From Olivibacter sp. XZL3 (lineage in GTDB: Bacteria; Bacteroidota; Bacteroidia; Sphingobacteriales; Sphingobacteriaceae), in contig NZ_SBJH01000056.1 of the NCBI RefSeq assembly GCF_004368405.1, positions 1 through 55,972 of the forward strand: DNA of 55,972 bases, in the 5' to 3' direction. Below the pieces are notes generated by a model. The model searched no databases. It saw only the letters and a list, made by a program, of their open reading frames with translations, and was not told the origin of the DNA. A program made the translations under genes and the position numbers. Shown piece by piece: positions 26,897 through 35,333 of the stretch; position 1 is the stretch's first letter; each line of letters opens with the position of its first letter.

Positions 26897-27940
26897 TTAG
26901 TAGAGGCAATCCAGCCAAGACGAGCAGAACACGAACAGAAGTGATGTCGACTGTGAGACCTTCTTGATCGCTTGTTTCGGCGTGTGTCCAAAGTGTTTTT
27001 TGTAGGTGCTGATGAAATGGGAAACGCTTAGGTAACCAAGCTGAGTCGACATTTCACTGACGGAATAGTTTTCGTGGAGCATTTTTTCCGCCTTTTGCAT
27101 GCGCAGTTGAATCACGAAGGCGTAGATCGTAGTCCCATATTGGGCCTTAAAGCCCTGCTTTAATTTCAGTTCATTACGCGAAAACATCCTGGATAATTGT
27201 TTAATCGTTGGCGGATTGTCAAAATGGGCTACTAAATAAGCCTTTATTTTCTCCAGCGTGTCGTATAATTCATCATCCCGAACCTTGTCGTGACCAATTC
27301 GCGTATGTTGAACATGGGATAAAAACAGAAGCTCCTTTAGTTTTAATTCCGTAAAATAGCGCCTATGGATGCCTTGGAAATTGTTGCGTAATAATTCCTG
27401 TAAAACTTGTAGGATAGGTAAACTGATGGCGCAGGTTTGATCCGGTGCGGTATGGGCGGTTCCGTTTAAAATGTCCTGTATGAAGGCGTCGTGCTTTGCC
27501 CAAGCTTCATGGGCTACAAGCTGTGTAAAAAAATCAACCGAAAGGTATAAGGCGATGTAGTTAACTTCATTTCCTCCCCGCATGTCGAAACTACGTTCGT
27601 AACGTTGAAAATAATTTCTGCGCATAATGCCAATATCTAAATCGCAGGCCAGCTTTTGCCTCGACTCATGCATGCGCGATTTACCGTTAAGGAAAAAACT
27701 TAGCTGTATATGATCCCCTTTTACTAAGAAACGGTCCGTTACTTTTTCCTTTATTAGGAAATGGGTCTTTAAGAGTAGGAATCCGGAAGCATGGAGCATG
27801 CTGGACTGTACCACGACATGTTCGCCCATGGCATCTTCTTGTTCTTCGGTAAGGACAGGCTCATTCTGTACATACTGATCTTTGAGCAACAGGTCGCAAA
27901 CAGTTTTACCTGCTTCGACTAATTTAGATTGAATATACAT
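26897..27940 (-). CDS. AraC-family regulator of the siderophore locus (PchR-like)
   Basis: 347-residue transcription regulator. The N-terminal 220 residues are a ligand-sensing part, with LSFFLNGKSRMHES and a following stretch comparable to PchR-type siderophore sensors. The C-terminal two helix-turn-helix units are clear: IKAYLVAHFDNPPTIKQLSR, FSRNELKLKQGFKAQYGTTI and MSTQLGYLSVSHFISTYKKH ahead of FGHTPKQ. It diverges from the TonB receptor with about 150 bases between, the usual arrangement for a regulator that activates its neighbour when the cognate iron-siderophore is present. The last 15 residues (hydrophobic and Cys-rich) run past the usual AraC end. Regulation of the receptor is inferred from position. 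Confidence 0.82.
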   Translation of the reverse strand: MYIQSKLVEAGKTVCDLLLKDQYVQNEPVLTEEQEDAMGEHVVVQSSMLHASGFLLLKTHFLIKEKVTDRFLVKGDHIQLSFFLNGKSRMHESRQKLACDLDIGIMRRNYFQRYERSFDMRGGNEVNYIALYLSVDFFTQLVAHEAWAKHDAFIQDILNGTAHTAPDQTCAISLPILQVLQELLRNNFQGIHRRYFTELKLKELLFLSHVQHTRIGHDKVRDDELYDTLEKIKAYLVAHFDNPPTIKQLSRMFSRNELKLKQGFKAQYGTTIYAFVIQLRMQKAEKMLHENYSVSEMSTQLGYLSVSHFISTYKKHFGHTPKQAIKKVSQSTSLLFVFCSSWLDCLY

Positions 27941-27998
27941 AATTCCTTTTACGCTATTTTTAATCCTTTTTCCGTTATCGACACTGTGGGTCGACTAC

Positions 27999-28006
27999 TA
28001 ACTTTG
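27999..28006 (+). promoter_or_regulatory. -7 box (TAACTTTG) of the TonB receptor gene
   Basis: TAACTTTG fits TAnnTTTG, 86 bases before the proposed receptor start. The -33 area has no clear TTTG, which fits an activator-dependent promoter. Just upstream, TCGAC occurs twice (27978 and 27991), 13 bases apart, a possible direct-repeat site for the AraC protein. Confidence 0.45.
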
Positions 28007-28091
28007 CGAAGTTATTTAAAACAAGTCTAAATACCAATTGATCGGTAAAAAAGATTAGGAAAGGATGACTTGTACAACACAACCGGATCAA

Positions 28092-30587
28092 ATGTCAAAA
28101 ATTTACGTGAAAAGATTTCTATTTTATACCTCGTTTTTTCTATTCTTTCTTCCATTAGCGCATGCACAAAGGCCAGGGGCATTATTAGCAGGTAAAGTGA
28201 CTGATAAAAACGGCGAAGCGATCGCCCAAGCGGCCATTTATATTAAAAGTACAAAATTTAATACGGTCTCCGCAGCAGATGGTTCTTACGAATTGCATCT
28301 ACATCCCGGAGATTACGAAATTACCTGCTCGGCCTTGGGATTCAAGGCACAATCAATAAAAATACATATCGGAAAAGGAGGGAGACAAAATTTATCGTTC
28401 ACATTGAAGCCGGATGAGCGCATGGCGTTGAATGAGGTGGAGGTTGTCGGGAAATCGGCCATACAAGAGATCCGAGAGACTCCTTTTAATGTCGTTGCAC
28501 TAGATGCGAAGTCCCAGTACAACTCGACATTAGACCTTGGGCATTTGTTGGATAGGGCCTCGGGTGTGAAAATACGCGAGTCGGGGGGCGTGGGATCGGA
28601 CATGAACATCACGCTCAATGGCTTCACGGGCCGAAATATCCGTATATTTATCGATGGCGTGCCGATGCAGGGAATGGGGTCTGCTTTCCAGCTCAATAAT
28701 ATCCCGGTCAATATCGCTGAACGCATTGAAGTATATAAAGGCGTGGTACCGATCGAATTTGGAGCAGATGCCTTGGGCGGAGTGATTAATATCGTTACCA
28801 ACCGGACGACCAATACGACCTTGGACGCTTCTTATTCATACGGCTCATTCAATACGCATAAGACCAATCTAAGCCTAAATCATACTTTCAAGTCGGGCGT
28901 ATCGTTACAGGTCAACGCTTTCCAGAATTATTCAGATAACGACTACAAGGTAAAGACGGCCTATAGGGTGTTCAGCACCTTAACCCCAGGTCAGACAGAT
29001 CCAAACGACCCTTGGCAGAATGGGTCTACTTGGTCTACCGATTCCGGCTGGTTCCGTCGCTTCCATGATACTTACCGCAATGAGACCCTCATGGCTCGAG
29101 TGGGTATCGTAGGCAAGAGCTGGGCCGATAGGCTTATGCTGGGTATGACCCTGGGGCAGGTACACCAAGATATACAGCATGGCTCGCAGATGCGCTATGT
29201 GTACGGAGAGCGTAAGGCCTGGTCAAAATCAGTCTTGCCCTCTTTCGTCTACGACAAGCGTAACCTGATTGTGGACGGCCTGAGCGTGCGCGTCACCGGT
29301 AACTATAACTATGAAAGGGCGGGAACGGTGGATACTTCTATGTATAGGTATAGTTGGACAGGTGAGCGTATGGCCCTTACAGACCTCCGAGGCCAGAGTA
29401 ATTCGTACGGGGAGGCCAGCTTTGGGCTTACCGAATTTAATAACAAGAATGCTTCGGCTACTGCCAACATAGGCTACCGTATTAGCCAAAGCCACTCCAT
29501 TGCGTTCAACAATGTAGTTACCGATTTCAGGCGAGATCCCGACTTGGCCACCATCGCTGCGGCCCGATTTCCCGATCAGCCTACTGCGGCCGACAGCATG
29601 GCGCGACATAGTGTTTCCAACGTGATGGGGCTGGAATATAGATACACCTACAAAAGGAAATGGAATACCAATATATTTGCCAAGCATTACCTCAACAGTG
29701 TGGTCGGCCCTAATGAAATGACGGATTCAGATGGATCTACCGTTACGTATCGGCATACCCAAAATGCCAGCCAGCTGGGCTACGGGATAGCCTCTACTTA
29801 TTTCTTACGGGATTTGCAGCTTAAGGCTTCTGTTGAGAAAGCCTATCGTCTGCCCAACGACCGCGAGCTCTTTGGCGACGAGGTGCTTGAGGAAGGCAAT
29901 CCTGCCCTGCGCCCGGAACAGTCCGACAACTACAACATCGGATTTACGTTGAATAAGGAATTGAACAGCGACTATGTGCTCTACGTAGACTGGTCGGGGT
30001 ACTATCGCAATACGCGTGATTTCATACAGACCGTGCTTGGTATGCAGGGCGATCAGCTCAACGGCAATGCCGTCTACCGCCGGCAGAACCACGGGCGGGT
30101 GACGCGATTGGGTACCGATGTAGAGGCCCGCGTGTATTACAAGAACCTCCTTACGCTGGGTGGCACGCTCACTTATATGAACATACGGGATAAGTCGCTT
30201 TTTGCCAACGCCACGGGCAACTCACCAAATCTCAACTATGGTTACCGCATGCCCAACTTGCCCTACTTCTTCTATACGATAGATGCATCCTACTACTTCC
30301 ATGACCTGTTCAGAAAAGGAAATACCCTGAACCTCAACTATGCCTTCAACTTTGTCGAGCAAATGTATCTCAATTCCTATTCCTTAGGATCGGCCGATAG
30401 TAGGGCCACCATACCCCAGCAGCGCTACAGCGACTTTACTGCTACTTATATCATGCAAAATGGCAAGTACAACATCAGCTTTGAGGCGCGCAACATTGAG
30501 AATGCCATGCTGTATGACAATTTTAGTCTGCAAAAGCCTGGAAGGCGCTTTGCGGTGATGTTAAGATACTTTTTTATTAAAAGATAA
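28092..30587 (+). CDS. TonB-dependent siderophore receptor
   Basis: 831-residue outer-membrane receptor. Signal peptide ends at LAHAQ. It is followed by an N-terminal carboxypeptidase-like repeat domain (about residues 25-105: LLAGKVTDKNGEAIAQAAIY), then a plug domain (IQEIRETPFNVVALDAKSQY, SGVKIRESGGVGSDMNITLN, VYKGVVPIEFGADALGGVIN), then the 22-strand barrel with the PNDRELFGDEVLEEGNPALR segment late in the barrel and the terminal aromatic MLRYFFIKR. Substrate is likely a ferric siderophore, judged by the binding protein and esterase downstream. I start at ATG 28092 because MSKIYVKRFLF begins a normal signal. An in-frame ATG at 28065 adds nine residues. The barrel region is visibly more GC-rich than the plug and the flanking genes. 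Confidence 0.85.
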   Translation: MSKIYVKRFLFYTSFFLFFLPLAHAQRPGALLAGKVTDKNGEAIAQAAIYIKSTKFNTVSAADGSYELHLHPGDYEITCSALGFKAQSIKIHIGKGGRQNLSFTLKPDERMALNEVEVVGKSAIQEIRETPFNVVALDAKSQYNSTLDLGHLLDRASGVKIRESGGVGSDMNITLNGFTGRNIRIFIDGVPMQGMGSAFQLNNIPVNIAERIEVYKGVVPIEFGADALGGVINIVTNRTTNTTLDASYSYGSFNTHKTNLSLNHTFKSGVSLQVNAFQNYSDNDYKVKTAYRVFSTLTPGQTDPNDPWQNGSTWSTDSGWFRRFHDTYRNETLMARVGIVGKSWADRLMLGMTLGQVHQDIQHGSQMRYVYGERKAWSKSVLPSFVYDKRNLIVDGLSVRVTGNYNYERAGTVDTSMYRYSWTGERMALTDLRGQSNSYGEASFGLTEFNNKNASATANIGYRISQSHSIAFNNVVTDFRRDPDLATIAAARFPDQPTAADSMARHSVSNVMGLEYRYTYKRKWNTNIFAKHYLNSVVGPNEMTDSDGSTVTYRHTQNASQLGYGIASTYFLRDLQLKASVEKAYRLPNDRELFGDEVLEEGNPALRPEQSDNYNIGFTLNKELNSDYVLYVDWSGYYRNTRDFIQTVLGMQGDQLNGNAVYRRQNHGRVTRLGTDVEARVYYKNLLTLGGTLTYMNIRDKSLFANATGNSPNLNYGYRMPNLPYFFYTIDASYYFHDLFRKGNTLNLNYAFNFVEQMYLNSYSLGSADSRATIPQQRYSDFTATYIMQNGKYNISFEARNIENAMLYDNFSLQKPGRRFAVMLRYFFIKR

Positions 30588-30701
30588 TATCAATATAGTA
30601 CTGAGTTAATGATGCATTGACGTATAACCATCCCAATCGGGAGGCAAGCTTTTGAATTTTTACTTTTTACTTAACAATAGTTTATAAAAATTAATTTAGA
30701 T

Positions 30702-31949
30702 ATGAAAAATCAATTTATCAAGAAATCGTGGATTATCGCGCTTGCCCTCTTTGCAGCGGTTGGTTGTAGCAAAAATGATAACCCTAGCCCGGAGGAGGTG
30801 GAACCCAACCCTGAAGCAAGCCTCGAAGGGCAATTCCTAGTAGCCACAGGTTCAGGAGATGCTACATACCTGCTTCCCACAGCAGCACTGGATGATGCAA
30901 ATGCATCCATTTCGCCCGTTGGCGTTGGCCTTGAGTTCAACAATACGTTTACACAGTATATTCCCTCAGGCTATAATGGTTTCGTGGCCTTGAGATATGG
31001 ACAGGGTAATGCACACATCGGGCAACGCTTCACAATCAATTCGACTGGGGCAGCGGCGCTGGTTGGTGCCCAGTTTGAGTTGCAGAACGGCTTTGTAACC
31101 GCTGGCCTGGTGGGCGACATGACCTATACCCTAATGAGTGGCAATAGGTCTTCCGATCCCACACTTGCTACGCTGAATAGGGTTCCATTGTCTGACGGCA
31201 CCCCGCAGTTTGCCTTTCTCCCTACAAATTCATTTGTCGGCTATGAGGGCAAGAATGCTGCTCTTTTAGGCATAGTCGATGCAGGAGATGGCAGCTCTTT
31301 CTATACGAGTCTGCATTTCTGGGAAGATACGGATATCGATGATGTGGCAGTTGCCAAAATCAATGCCACTAGCCTACAGGTTGAAGCAGTCTACTCGGAT
31401 TCCCGTCTTTCGGTATCGGGGGGCTTTTATCGCTCCGCTCGCTATTCACAGATCGGCGGGGCTGATAATGGCGATATATACGTATTCTCCGGCAACAATT
31501 ACGGCACAAAAAAAGCTGGGGCACTCGTCATAAAAAGTGGTGCATCTGGATTTGACCAAGATTACTTCTGGGACTTGGAGACAGCTTCAGGGGGCTATCG
31601 CTTCCGTAAGGTATGGCACGTGGAAGACGATATCTTTTTGGTGGAATTTTATAATGATATTGTAGATGCAGGTGCCTCGGCAAGCGGTAGTGCCACCCAA
31701 TATGCATTATTGGATATGTCCGATAAGAAATTCTCTTGGATAAGTGGGTTACCCGATAAAAGCAACATTGCCGAATCAGGCGTGAAATGGCCTTATGTAT
31801 TTAATGATAAAATTTACATTGGCGTAGCCACTACACTCGAAGATCCGCGCTTCTACGTGGTGGATCCTGAGAGCGCAGCAGCGACAAAGGGATTATTGGT
31901 CAATGGCGTCACATCAATCGAATCAGCGACTTTCGTAGAGAAGAAATAG
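30702..31949 (+). CDS. DUF4374 lipoprotein (XusB-like siderophore-binding partner)
   Basis: 415 residues. Signal peptide with lipobox FAAVGCSKND, acylated Cys near residue 22, followed by an acidic, Pro-rich linker. The body matches DUF4374, a beta-propeller-like family found next to iron TonB receptors in Bacteroidota: FLVATGSGDATYLLPTAAL, GSSFYTSLHFWEDTDIDDV, DIYVFSGNNYGTKKAGALVI, FYVVDPESAAATKG. From memory, XusB of Bacteroides thetaiotaomicron, a siderophore-binding surface lipoprotein, is of this type. That supports a role in capturing ferric siderophore at the cell surface and handing it to the receptor. It is 114 bases downstream of the receptor, and the binding-protein gene follows 16 bases later, so an operon is likely. 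Confidence 0.8.
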   Translation: MKNQFIKKSWIIALALFAAVGCSKNDNPSPEEVEPNPEASLEGQFLVATGSGDATYLLPTAALDDANASISPVGVGLEFNNTFTQYIPSGYNGFVALRYGQGNAHIGQRFTINSTGAAALVGAQFELQNGFVTAGLVGDMTYTLMSGNRSSDPTLATLNRVPLSDGTPQFAFLPTNSFVGYEGKNAALLGIVDAGDGSSFYTSLHFWEDTDIDDVAVAKINATSLQVEAVYSDSRLSVSGGFYRSARYSQIGGADNGDIYVFSGNNYGTKKAGALVIKSGASGFDQDYFWDLETASGGYRFRKVWHVEDDIFLVEFYNDIVDAGASASGSATQYALLDMSDKKFSWISGLPDKSNIAESGVKWPYVFNDKIYIGVATTLEDPRFYVVDPESAAATKGLLVNGVTSIESATFVEKK

Positions 31950-31965
31950 CTGCAAATGAGAAGAA

Positions 31966-32910
31966 ATGAACATCGTTAAACCTATATTAAAAGCAGCGAG
32001 CCTATGGCTGGTTGCTTTTTTTTCCTTGCAGCAAGCTTCAATCGCTCAAGAGACCATCTTGATAAAGCATAGTCGCGGCGAAACCGCTGTTCCGAAAGAC
32101 CCACAAAGGGTCGTCATTATGGACTTTAGTGCCTTGGAAACTTACCACGAGCTGGGTATTCCGGTAGCAGGCGTACCGAATACCGTTCCGGCTTACCTGG
32201 GTGAATATAACGACGCTAAATATATCAAGGTAGGGTCGGTGGTCAAAGCTGATTTCGACGCTTTGGAGCAACTGAAACCTGATCTGATTATCACAGGCGG
32301 CCGTCAAGGTAAACAATACGATTCGCTGGCAATGGTTGCTCCCACCATTATCTTCGGTTCGGATGCCGACGATTTCTGGACATCTTTTGATTATAGCGTA
32401 CGTACGATCGCTGCGTTGCATGGCAAAGAAAAGCTTGCTGAAAAAAAACTGGCAGCCTTACATAAAAAGGCAGAATTGGTGAAAACAAAAGCAGAAGCTG
32501 ATCCCAAAAAAGCCGTAGTGGCTATGCATATGAACGGACGCTTCAACCCAAGCGGTCCGAATTCCCGCTTCGGCTTTGCCCACGATGTTTTGGGTTTGAA
32601 ACCCGCCTATATTCCAAGACCGGCGGATGCAGGCGCGCCAGAAGAAGGTCAAAAGCGCCCACAGGCGCCGAAGTTGGCGGAAATCAATCCGGATTACCTG
32701 TTTATCTTTGACCGTAATACGGGTATTCAGGGCCTTATGCCAAAGGAAACTGATATATTTACTGCTGACGTCAAAGCTACCGAGGCCTACAAAAACGGAA
32801 AGGCATTTATCGTGCCCGGTTGGGTATGGTACCTGTCGGGTAACGGTCTGATCTCGGTGGATCAGAAGATCACGGATATCGGGGAAAAATTGTACGGGAT
32901 TAAGTTCTGA
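31966..32910 (+). CDS. Periplasmic siderophore-binding protein (FatB/YclQ/CeuE-like)
   Basis: 314 residues with a Sec signal (cut near QASIAQ). It has no lipobox, so it should be free in the periplasm. The two-lobed class III binding fold shows TILIKHSRGETAVPKDPQRV, VVIMDFSALETYHELGIPVA, KVGSVVKADFDALEQLKPDL, IITGGRQGKQYDSLAMVAPT and a long linking helix. Close family members bind catecholate siderophores such as petrobactin or linear enterobactin fragments for an ABC importer. Here there is no permease or ATPase gene in the cluster. It lies 16 bases after the DUF4374 gene and 53 before the esterase. It may load the esterase or work with a permease encoded elsewhere. Confidence 0.85.
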   Translation: MNIVKPILKAASLWLVAFFSLQQASIAQETILIKHSRGETAVPKDPQRVVIMDFSALETYHELGIPVAGVPNTVPAYLGEYNDAKYIKVGSVVKADFDALEQLKPDLIITGGRQGKQYDSLAMVAPTIIFGSDADDFWTSFDYSVRTIAALHGKEKLAEKKLAALHKKAELVKTKAEADPKKAVVAMHMNGRFNPSGPNSRFGFAHDVLGLKPAYIPRPADAGAPEEGQKRPQAPKLAEINPDYLFIFDRNTGIQGLMPKETDIFTADVKATEAYKNGKAFIVPGWVWYLSGNGLISVDQKITDIGEKLYGIKF

Positions 32911-32963
32911 CATAGTATGAAAAGCCACATTATTGTAACGACCAAGACTATCGAGCAAACACA

Positions 32964-33809
32964 ATGCATTTAAATTTGTTGAGGCTGAGGTATATATTAA
33001 GCGCACTGCTAGTACTTTTGATCATGGGGAATTTACAGGCAGAAGAAAACGATAGTTTACTGGTCATTGGCGCAAAGAACCGGCTCTTCTCTAAGATCTT
33101 AGAAGAGGAGCGTGTTCTTTGGATTCATTTGCCAGCAGCTTATCATGACACTAACGAGCGTTATCCTGTAATCTATGTATTTGATGCGGAGCTGAACTTT
33201 ACGTCGACTGTTGGGGTGCAGACCGCGTTAAACCGCGGTCGACGCAGCCACATGCCTGAGGCAATTATCGTAGGTATTGAAAATACAGATCGAACACGAG
33301 ACCTTACGCCTACACCGGCCATCAGCGAAAAAGGGCAGGCGACCTTGGAAAATAGCGGCGGGGGAGAACGCTTTGCTGCTTTCTTGGAAAAGGAGCTGCT
33401 GCCAATGATAGACAGTCGGTTCAGGACTTCCGACAGGCGCATATTGATTGGACATTCCTTTGGTGGACTGACTGCCATAAATATCTTTCTCAAACATACA
33501 CGGCTTTTTTCCGATTATTTGGCCATCGATCCAAGTTTATGGTGGGATGACTCCAAATTATTAAAGGAAGCCAGCGAGCTGCTTCAACAGACCAAACTTA
33601 ATAACATCCGACTGTTCATTGCCAGTGCCGGCATGGAAAAAAATGTGAATCCAACACATGAAAAGGTGTTGTCGCTGCCGGATATGTTAAGAACTGTAGA
33701 GCAGCCCACCTTACGTTGGCACTATAGGCGCTTTGACGAAGAAAACCATGGAAGTGTAGTACTGCCGGCGCTGTTTTATGGTTTGCGGTTTCTTTACCAA
33801 GACAATTAA
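32964..33809 (+). CDS. Esterase D / IroE-Fes-like siderophore esterase
   Basis: 281-residue alpha/beta hydrolase of the putative esterase (Fes/IroE/esterase D) family, with a signal peptide ending about residue 26 (NLQAEE). Marks are RVLWIHLPAAYHDTNERYPV, VIYVFDAELNFTSTVG, RDLTPTP, FLEKELLPMIDSRF, the nucleophile elbow GHSFGGLTAIN (Ser165), the DPSLWWDDSKLL loop, and a late ENHGSVVLPALFYGLRFL that should carry the catalytic His. IroE-type members cut the trilactone backbone of enterobactin-like siderophores in the periplasm and free the iron. This is the last gene of the operon and converges on the CLC gene. Substrate is inferred from context. Confidence 0.8.
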   Translation: MHLNLLRLRYILSALLVLLIMGNLQAEENDSLLVIGAKNRLFSKILEEERVLWIHLPAAYHDTNERYPVIYVFDAELNFTSTVGVQTALNRGRRSHMPEAIIVGIENTDRTRDLTPTPAISEKGQATLENSGGGERFAAFLEKELLPMIDSRFRTSDRRILIGHSFGGLTAINIFLKHTRLFSDYLAIDPSLWWDDSKLLKEASELLQQTKLNNIRLFIASAGMEKNVNPTHEKVLSLPDMLRTVEQPTLRWHYRRFDEENHGSVVLPALFYGLRFLYQDN

Positions 33810-33876
33810 TTATACTTAAAAGTCGCTTTAAGCTGCACTGGTAAGACTGCTCTGCTGAAACACATTCTTCTTATTT

Positions 33877-35160
33877 TTAATCCTGAATCTTTTTAATGCC
33901 GATTTTCTGTGCGGCATAAATGCCTGTATGTCCACTAAAAAAATAGGCTGTATAACACGCAATAGCGAAATAGAGCAGGTATTCCCCGCCAAACAATTCA
34001 ACGCCCATAATGGTACAGGCTAGCGGTGTATTCGTAGCTCCCGCAAACACGGCAATAAAACCCAAAGCGGCAAAGAGACTGACTGGCGCATCTAGCAGTA
34101 TCGATAGGGTATTTCCTAAGGTGGCGCCGATATAAAACAACGGGGTCACCTCGCCACCCTTAAAACCGCTACTCAAGGTAATGGTGGTGTAAACAGTTTT
34201 CCAAAGCCAACTCCAGGTGTCCGCTCCCCCCGTCTGAAAGGCTGACGGGATGGTGACTGCGCCGGTATACGCCGCGTCAACCCCTAAGCTAAGGTAGTCC
34301 GGTTTGCCTAAAATGAGCGTCAATAGGATCACACTCAGTCCGCCTACAAGCGGAATCATCCACGTTTTTGAAAATGTATTCAAGAAAAAGCGCTTCATTT
34401 TATGTGCCATCTGCGCAAATAGTAGGCTCGCCAAGCCAAAAGCGATGGAAGCAATTACGACCTTAATCAGCAGTATCGGATTCAAAGAAAAGTAAGTCTC
34501 AAAATAGTTGGGCATAGTAATCGTATCGATGCGATAGGTAGTGTGATGTACTTGCCAGGCCGAAACGGTAAGGTCGCCGATAAGACTGGCAACCAAGCAG
34601 GGAAAGATTGCTTGATATTGAATACGCCCAATAGTGAGTACTTCGAGCGCGAAGATCGCACCTGTAAGGGGCGTGCCAAATACAGCACCAAAACCAGCCG
34701 CAACGCCGGCTGTCAGCAATACAGTGGTTTCTTTTTCATCCAAGCGAAACCATTTGCTAAAGGCCTGTGCAATACTTCCCCCTATCTGTACGGCCGTACC
34801 TTCCCGGCCAGCGGAACCGCCGAAAAGATGGGTGACCACCGTGCCCAGCAGTACCAAGGGCCCCATGCGTTTCGGAATCCCGCCTCCCGGTTGATGGATT
34901 TCATCGATGATCAAGTTATTGCCCCCCTCAGCGTTCTTTCCGTATAGCTTATAGACGAAGTGGATGGCCAAGCCAGCCAGTGGGAGGAAATAAAGCAGCC
35001 AAGGATGAGCAAATCGGAACTGGATGGAAAGATGAAGCATCCATAAAAACAGCGCTACCATGCTGCCTATAACAATGGAAACAGGTAAGATAAGTAAGGT
35101 CCAACGTAGTAAATTTCTGAAGATACGGACCTGTTCAAGTGAGAAAATTTTATTTATCAT
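33877..35160 (-). CDS. CLC-family fluoride/proton antiporter (CLC-F type)
   Basis: 427-residue inner-membrane protein with about 10-12 hydrophobic helices, of the CLC family. Ion-pathway motifs are GGGIPKRMG (where chloride CLCs usually have GSGIP), GGSAGREGTAVQIGGSIA with the gating Glu120, and GFKGGEVTPLFYIGATLGN. It ends soon after the last transport helices and has no C-terminal CBS domains. The Ser change and the GREGT form are compatible with the fluoride-exporting branch, but the decisive clue is the fluoride riboswitch in its leader. It would expel fluoride in exchange for protons when internal fluoride rises. The gene stands alone on the minus strand. Confidence 0.85.
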   Translation of the reverse strand: MINKIFSLEQVRIFRNLLRWTLLILPVSIVIGSMVALFLWMLHLSIQFRFAHPWLLYFLPLAGLAIHFVYKLYGKNAEGGNNLIIDEIHQPGGGIPKRMGPLVLLGTVVTHLFGGSAGREGTAVQIGGSIAQAFSKWFRLDEKETTVLLTAGVAAGFGAVFGTPLTGAIFALEVLTIGRIQYQAIFPCLVASLIGDLTVSAWQVHHTTYRIDTITMPNYFETYFSLNPILLIKVVIASIAFGLASLLFAQMAHKMKRFFLNTFSKTWMIPLVGGLSVILLTLILGKPDYLSLGVDAAYTGAVTIPSAFQTGGADTWSWLWKTVYTTITLSSGFKGGEVTPLFYIGATLGNTLSILLDAPVSLFAALGFIAVFAGATNTPLACTIMGVELFGGEYLLYFAIACYTAYFFSGHTGIYAAQKIGIKKIQD

Positions 35161-35235
35161 GATTGTGAAAAGCTAATGTCTACCATACAAAAGTGAATAG
35201 GCGACCATGTATAAAAGTACAGTACGCAAATTCCT

Positions 35236-35291
35236 GTTGGTAGACGCCATCAGCTTTTTAAGGCGGTTCAGTCGGAAGGCATCATTTCCGT
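35236..35291 (-). promoter_or_regulatory. Fluoride riboswitch (crcB motif) controlling the CLC gene
   Basis: Read on the minus strand from 35290: stem CGGAA / TTCCG (35286-35290 with 35273-35277) encloses ATGATGCC. The loop bases GATGCC (35278-35283) can pair with GGCGTC (35243-35248), the long-range pairing typical of this aptamer. Between them come the conserved GAAC region, a short stem-loop and GCTGATGGCGTCTACC. This lines up throughout with the crystallised Thermotoga petrophila fluoride aptamer as I remember it, including the CTGATGGC-TCTAC block. The gene start is about 76 bases downstream. Confidence 0.92.
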
Positions 35292-35295
35292 TGAG

Positions 35296-35303
35296 CAAAC
35301 TTA
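35296..35303 (-). promoter_or_regulatory. -7 box (TAAGTTTG) just before the fluoride riboswitch
   Basis: Minus-strand TAAGTTTG fits TAnnTTTG and ends five bases before the first stem of the aptamer, so the transcript should start at the aptamer itself. A TTTC lies 20 bases upstream as a possible -33 element. Confidence 0.65.
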
Positions 35304-35333
35304 GGTAAAATACACGAGATTTAGAAAAGCATC

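Noticed and set aside
28313-28813. 166-codon minus-strand open frame inside the TonB receptor gene
   Set aside because: It lies wholly antisense to the well-supported plug region and has no recognisable domain.
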